Source of the DNA: an uncultured Lachnobacterium sp.
Lineage (GTDB): Bacteria; Bacillota; Clostridia; Lachnospirales; Lachnospiraceae
Reading direction: 5' to 3'
DNA: 14,310 nt
Assembly: GCA_900548765.1 (NCBI GenBank)
Contig: URLU01000037.1
Coordinates: forward strand, 1-14,310
A program made the translations under genes and the position numbers. Every line of letters starts with the position of its first letter. Positions within the stretch are counted from its first letter, which is position 1. The notes below the pieces were generated by a model that did no database searches, was not told the DNA's origin, and saw only the letters and a program-made list of their open reading frames with translations. Of this stretch, positions 12,843-14,310 are shown one piece after another.

Positions 12843-14310
12843 ATGGCTAATAGTAAAATATTGACGGCAGAGCAGGAAAAAGAACTGCTTAAGCCTATAG
12901 ACGAATATGTGGGTAAAATACAAAAAGAGATTGATGAATTAAGAGCAGATGGTACAACAAAGCTTGTAGAATACCAGTCTCTGGCAGAAAAAATAAAGAG
13001 AGATAAGACTCTTTCCAAGGGTGAGAAGCAGTCTGAACTTGCTTCGTGCCAAAGAGAAATTGATAAGGCAAAAGAGGTTGAAAGCCGGAATAAAGCTCAG
13101 ATTGATGAACTTATTTCAAAAGCAGAAACATACCTCAAAAATACATTTGCTTCCAAGTACTACAATGCTGTAAAAGAGAGCTGTGCAGTAGAAAAGGCAG
13201 AGGCACTTGAAAACCACAAAAAGAAGATGGCAGAGCTTGAAAGAAAACACAAGGAAGTGCTGGCTGGTCTGTCAGACAGTGTAGAAATCAAGGAAGAAAA
13301 ATATGTATACAAGAATAAGGTCTCAAATGAGAAACTGGAGCTTGAGAAAGAATATCAGAGAATAAAAGACAGAAAACACGAGGCTTATTCATACAAGTAT
13401 CATCTGATTGATATGCTTAGACTTTCAAAATTCACATTTATGGAGAAAAGAGCCCAGAAATGGGAGAATTATAAGTATACATTCAACCGGAGAAATTTCC
13501 TGTTGCAGAATGGTCTGTATATAGCAATCATACTTGTGTTTATCGCTTTGTGTATTATCACACCTATAAAGAAGGGAACACCGCTTTTAACATATAACAA
13601 TGTGTTGAATATCCTCCAGCAGGCATCACCTAGAATGTTCCTTGCACTGGGAGTTGCTGGACTGATTCTCCTTACGGGAACTGACCTTTCTGTAGGACGA
13701 ATGGTTGGTATGGGTATGACAGCGGCAACCATTATTATGCATCAGGGTGTGAATACAGGTGCAGTATTTGGACATGTGTTTGATTTTACTGGAATTCCAG
13801 TGGGCGCAAGAGTGGTATTGGCCTTATTTACATGTATTGTGCTTTGTACTTTGTTTACCAGTATAGCGGGATTTTTTACAGCAAAATTTAAGATGCATCC
13901 GTTTATCTCGACGATGGCAAATATGCTTGTGATTTTTGGTATTGTTACATATGCTACTAAGGGAGTTTCCTTTGGAGCAATTGAACCGGCAATTCCTAAT
14001 ATGATTATTCCAAAAGTAAACGGATTCCCAACAATTATTGTCTGGGCAGTGGTAGCGATAATTGTTGTATGGTTCATCTGGAATAAGACAACATTTGGTA
14101 AAAATCTTTATGCTGTAGGTGGAAATCCGGAGGCAGCAGCTGTATCAGGTATTTCAGTATTTGCTGTGACACTGGGAGCTTTTATTATGGCAGGTATCCT
14201 TTATGGATTTGGTTCATGGCTTGAATGTGCAAGAATGGTAGGTTCTGGTTCTGCCGCTTATGGACAGGGCTGGGATATGGACGCAATTGCAGCCTGTGTA
14301 GTTGGTGGAG
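12843..14310 (+). CDS. mglC: MglC-type sugar permease with long N-terminal coiled-coil extension (3' end outside window)
   Basis: The frame is open from ATG 12843 (preceded by AAAGGGAGAG) to the window end, 489 residues so far. From about residue 222 it is a BPD_transp_2 permease: first helix GLYIAIILVFIALCIIT, then LTGTDLSVGRMVGMGM (277-292), as in E. coli MglC, FISTMANMLVIFGI (354-367) and the ATPase-contact region GKNLYAVGGNPEAAAVSGI (419-437). Residues 1-~215 are not part of normal MglC (~336 residues). They are very rich in Lys and Glu with heptad-like stretches such as VGKIQKEIDELR and KLELEKEYQRIKDRK, hence a predicted cytoplasmic coiled coil. Cysteines at 69 and 114 are present. No frameshift separates the two parts, and only one ribosome site is evident. 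The role of the extension is unknown. Confidence 0.92.
   Translation, partial: MANSKILTAEQEKELLKPIDEYVGKIQKEIDELRADGTTKLVEYQSLAEKIKRDKTLSKGEKQSELASCQREIDKAKEVESRNKAQIDELISKAETYLKNTFASKYYNAVKESCAVEKAEALENHKKKMAELERKHKEVLAGLSDSVEIKEEKYVYKNKVSNEKLELEKEYQRIKDRKHEAYSYKYHLIDMLRLSKFTFMEKRAQKWENYKYTFNRRNFLLQNGLYIAIILVFIALCIITPIKKGTPLLTYNNVLNILQQASPRMFLALGVAGLILLTGTDLSVGRMVGMGMTAATIIMHQGVNTGAVFGHVFDFTGIPVGARVVLALFTCIVLCTLFTSIAGFFTAKFKMHPFISTMANMLVIFGIVTYATKGVSFGAIEPAIPNMIIPKVNGFPTIIVWAVVAIIVVWFIWNKTTFGKNLYAVGGNPEAAAVSGISVFAVTLGAFIMAGILYGFGSWLECARMVGSGSAAYGQGWDMDAIAACVVGG

Overview
The window looks like chromosome of a low-to-medium GC anaerobic Firmicute, most likely a gut Lachnospiraceae of the Roseburia/Agathobacter/Butyrivibrio type. 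This is inferred from the group B [FeFe]-hydrogenase, the clostridial-type lipoprotein sugar binder, strong AGGAGG-like ribosome binding sites and the codon choice. All genes read on the + strand.

Layout. (1) 3-734: the 3' end of a MacB/FtsX-type ABC permease. (2) 735-6853: a redox block. A group B [FeFe]-hydrogenase (944-2395) has its own terminator. It is followed by a probable operon of hypB, a 920-residue multi-[4Fe-4S]/FAD/NAD(P) oxidoreductase, and hypA, which ends in a clear rho-independent terminator. Rex-like 18-bp operators lie upstream of both transcription units, suggesting shared control by NADH/NAD+ state. (3) 6844-7066: a 223-bp MITE-like element with perfect 20-bp terminal inverted repeats and several internal hairpins. 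About 45 bp of its interior occurs again, inverted, just behind the hydrogenase terminator. (4) 7161-9712: a two-gene ABC exporter. Its permease carries six YDxxGNY repeats in the first extracytoplasmic loop. (5) 9713-14310: a galactose-type (Mgl) sugar importer in the order mglB-mglA-mglC. It has a promoter with phased A-tracts upstream, a leader inverted repeat covering the mglB ribosome binding site, and a stem-loop between mglB and mglA.

Most unusual content. The galactose-binding lipoprotein appears to be a natural circular permutant. The segment that forms the first ~108 residues of mature E. coli MglB (Y10, D14, F16 and N91) sits at the extreme C-terminus, and the protein starts at the following beta-strand. 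The MglC permease of the same operon carries a ~215-residue, highly charged coiled-coil cytoplasmic extension before its first membrane helix; standard MglC lacks this. Together these make a structurally remodelled Mgl transporter.

The redox block is also odd. Nickel chaperones HypA and HypB flank a flavin/iron-sulfur oxidoreductase next to a nickel-free hydrogenase, with no [NiFe] subunits in view.

No tRNA, rRNA, CRISPR array, IS transposase or integrase was seen. All comparisons with known proteins are from memory of family motifs; no search was run.
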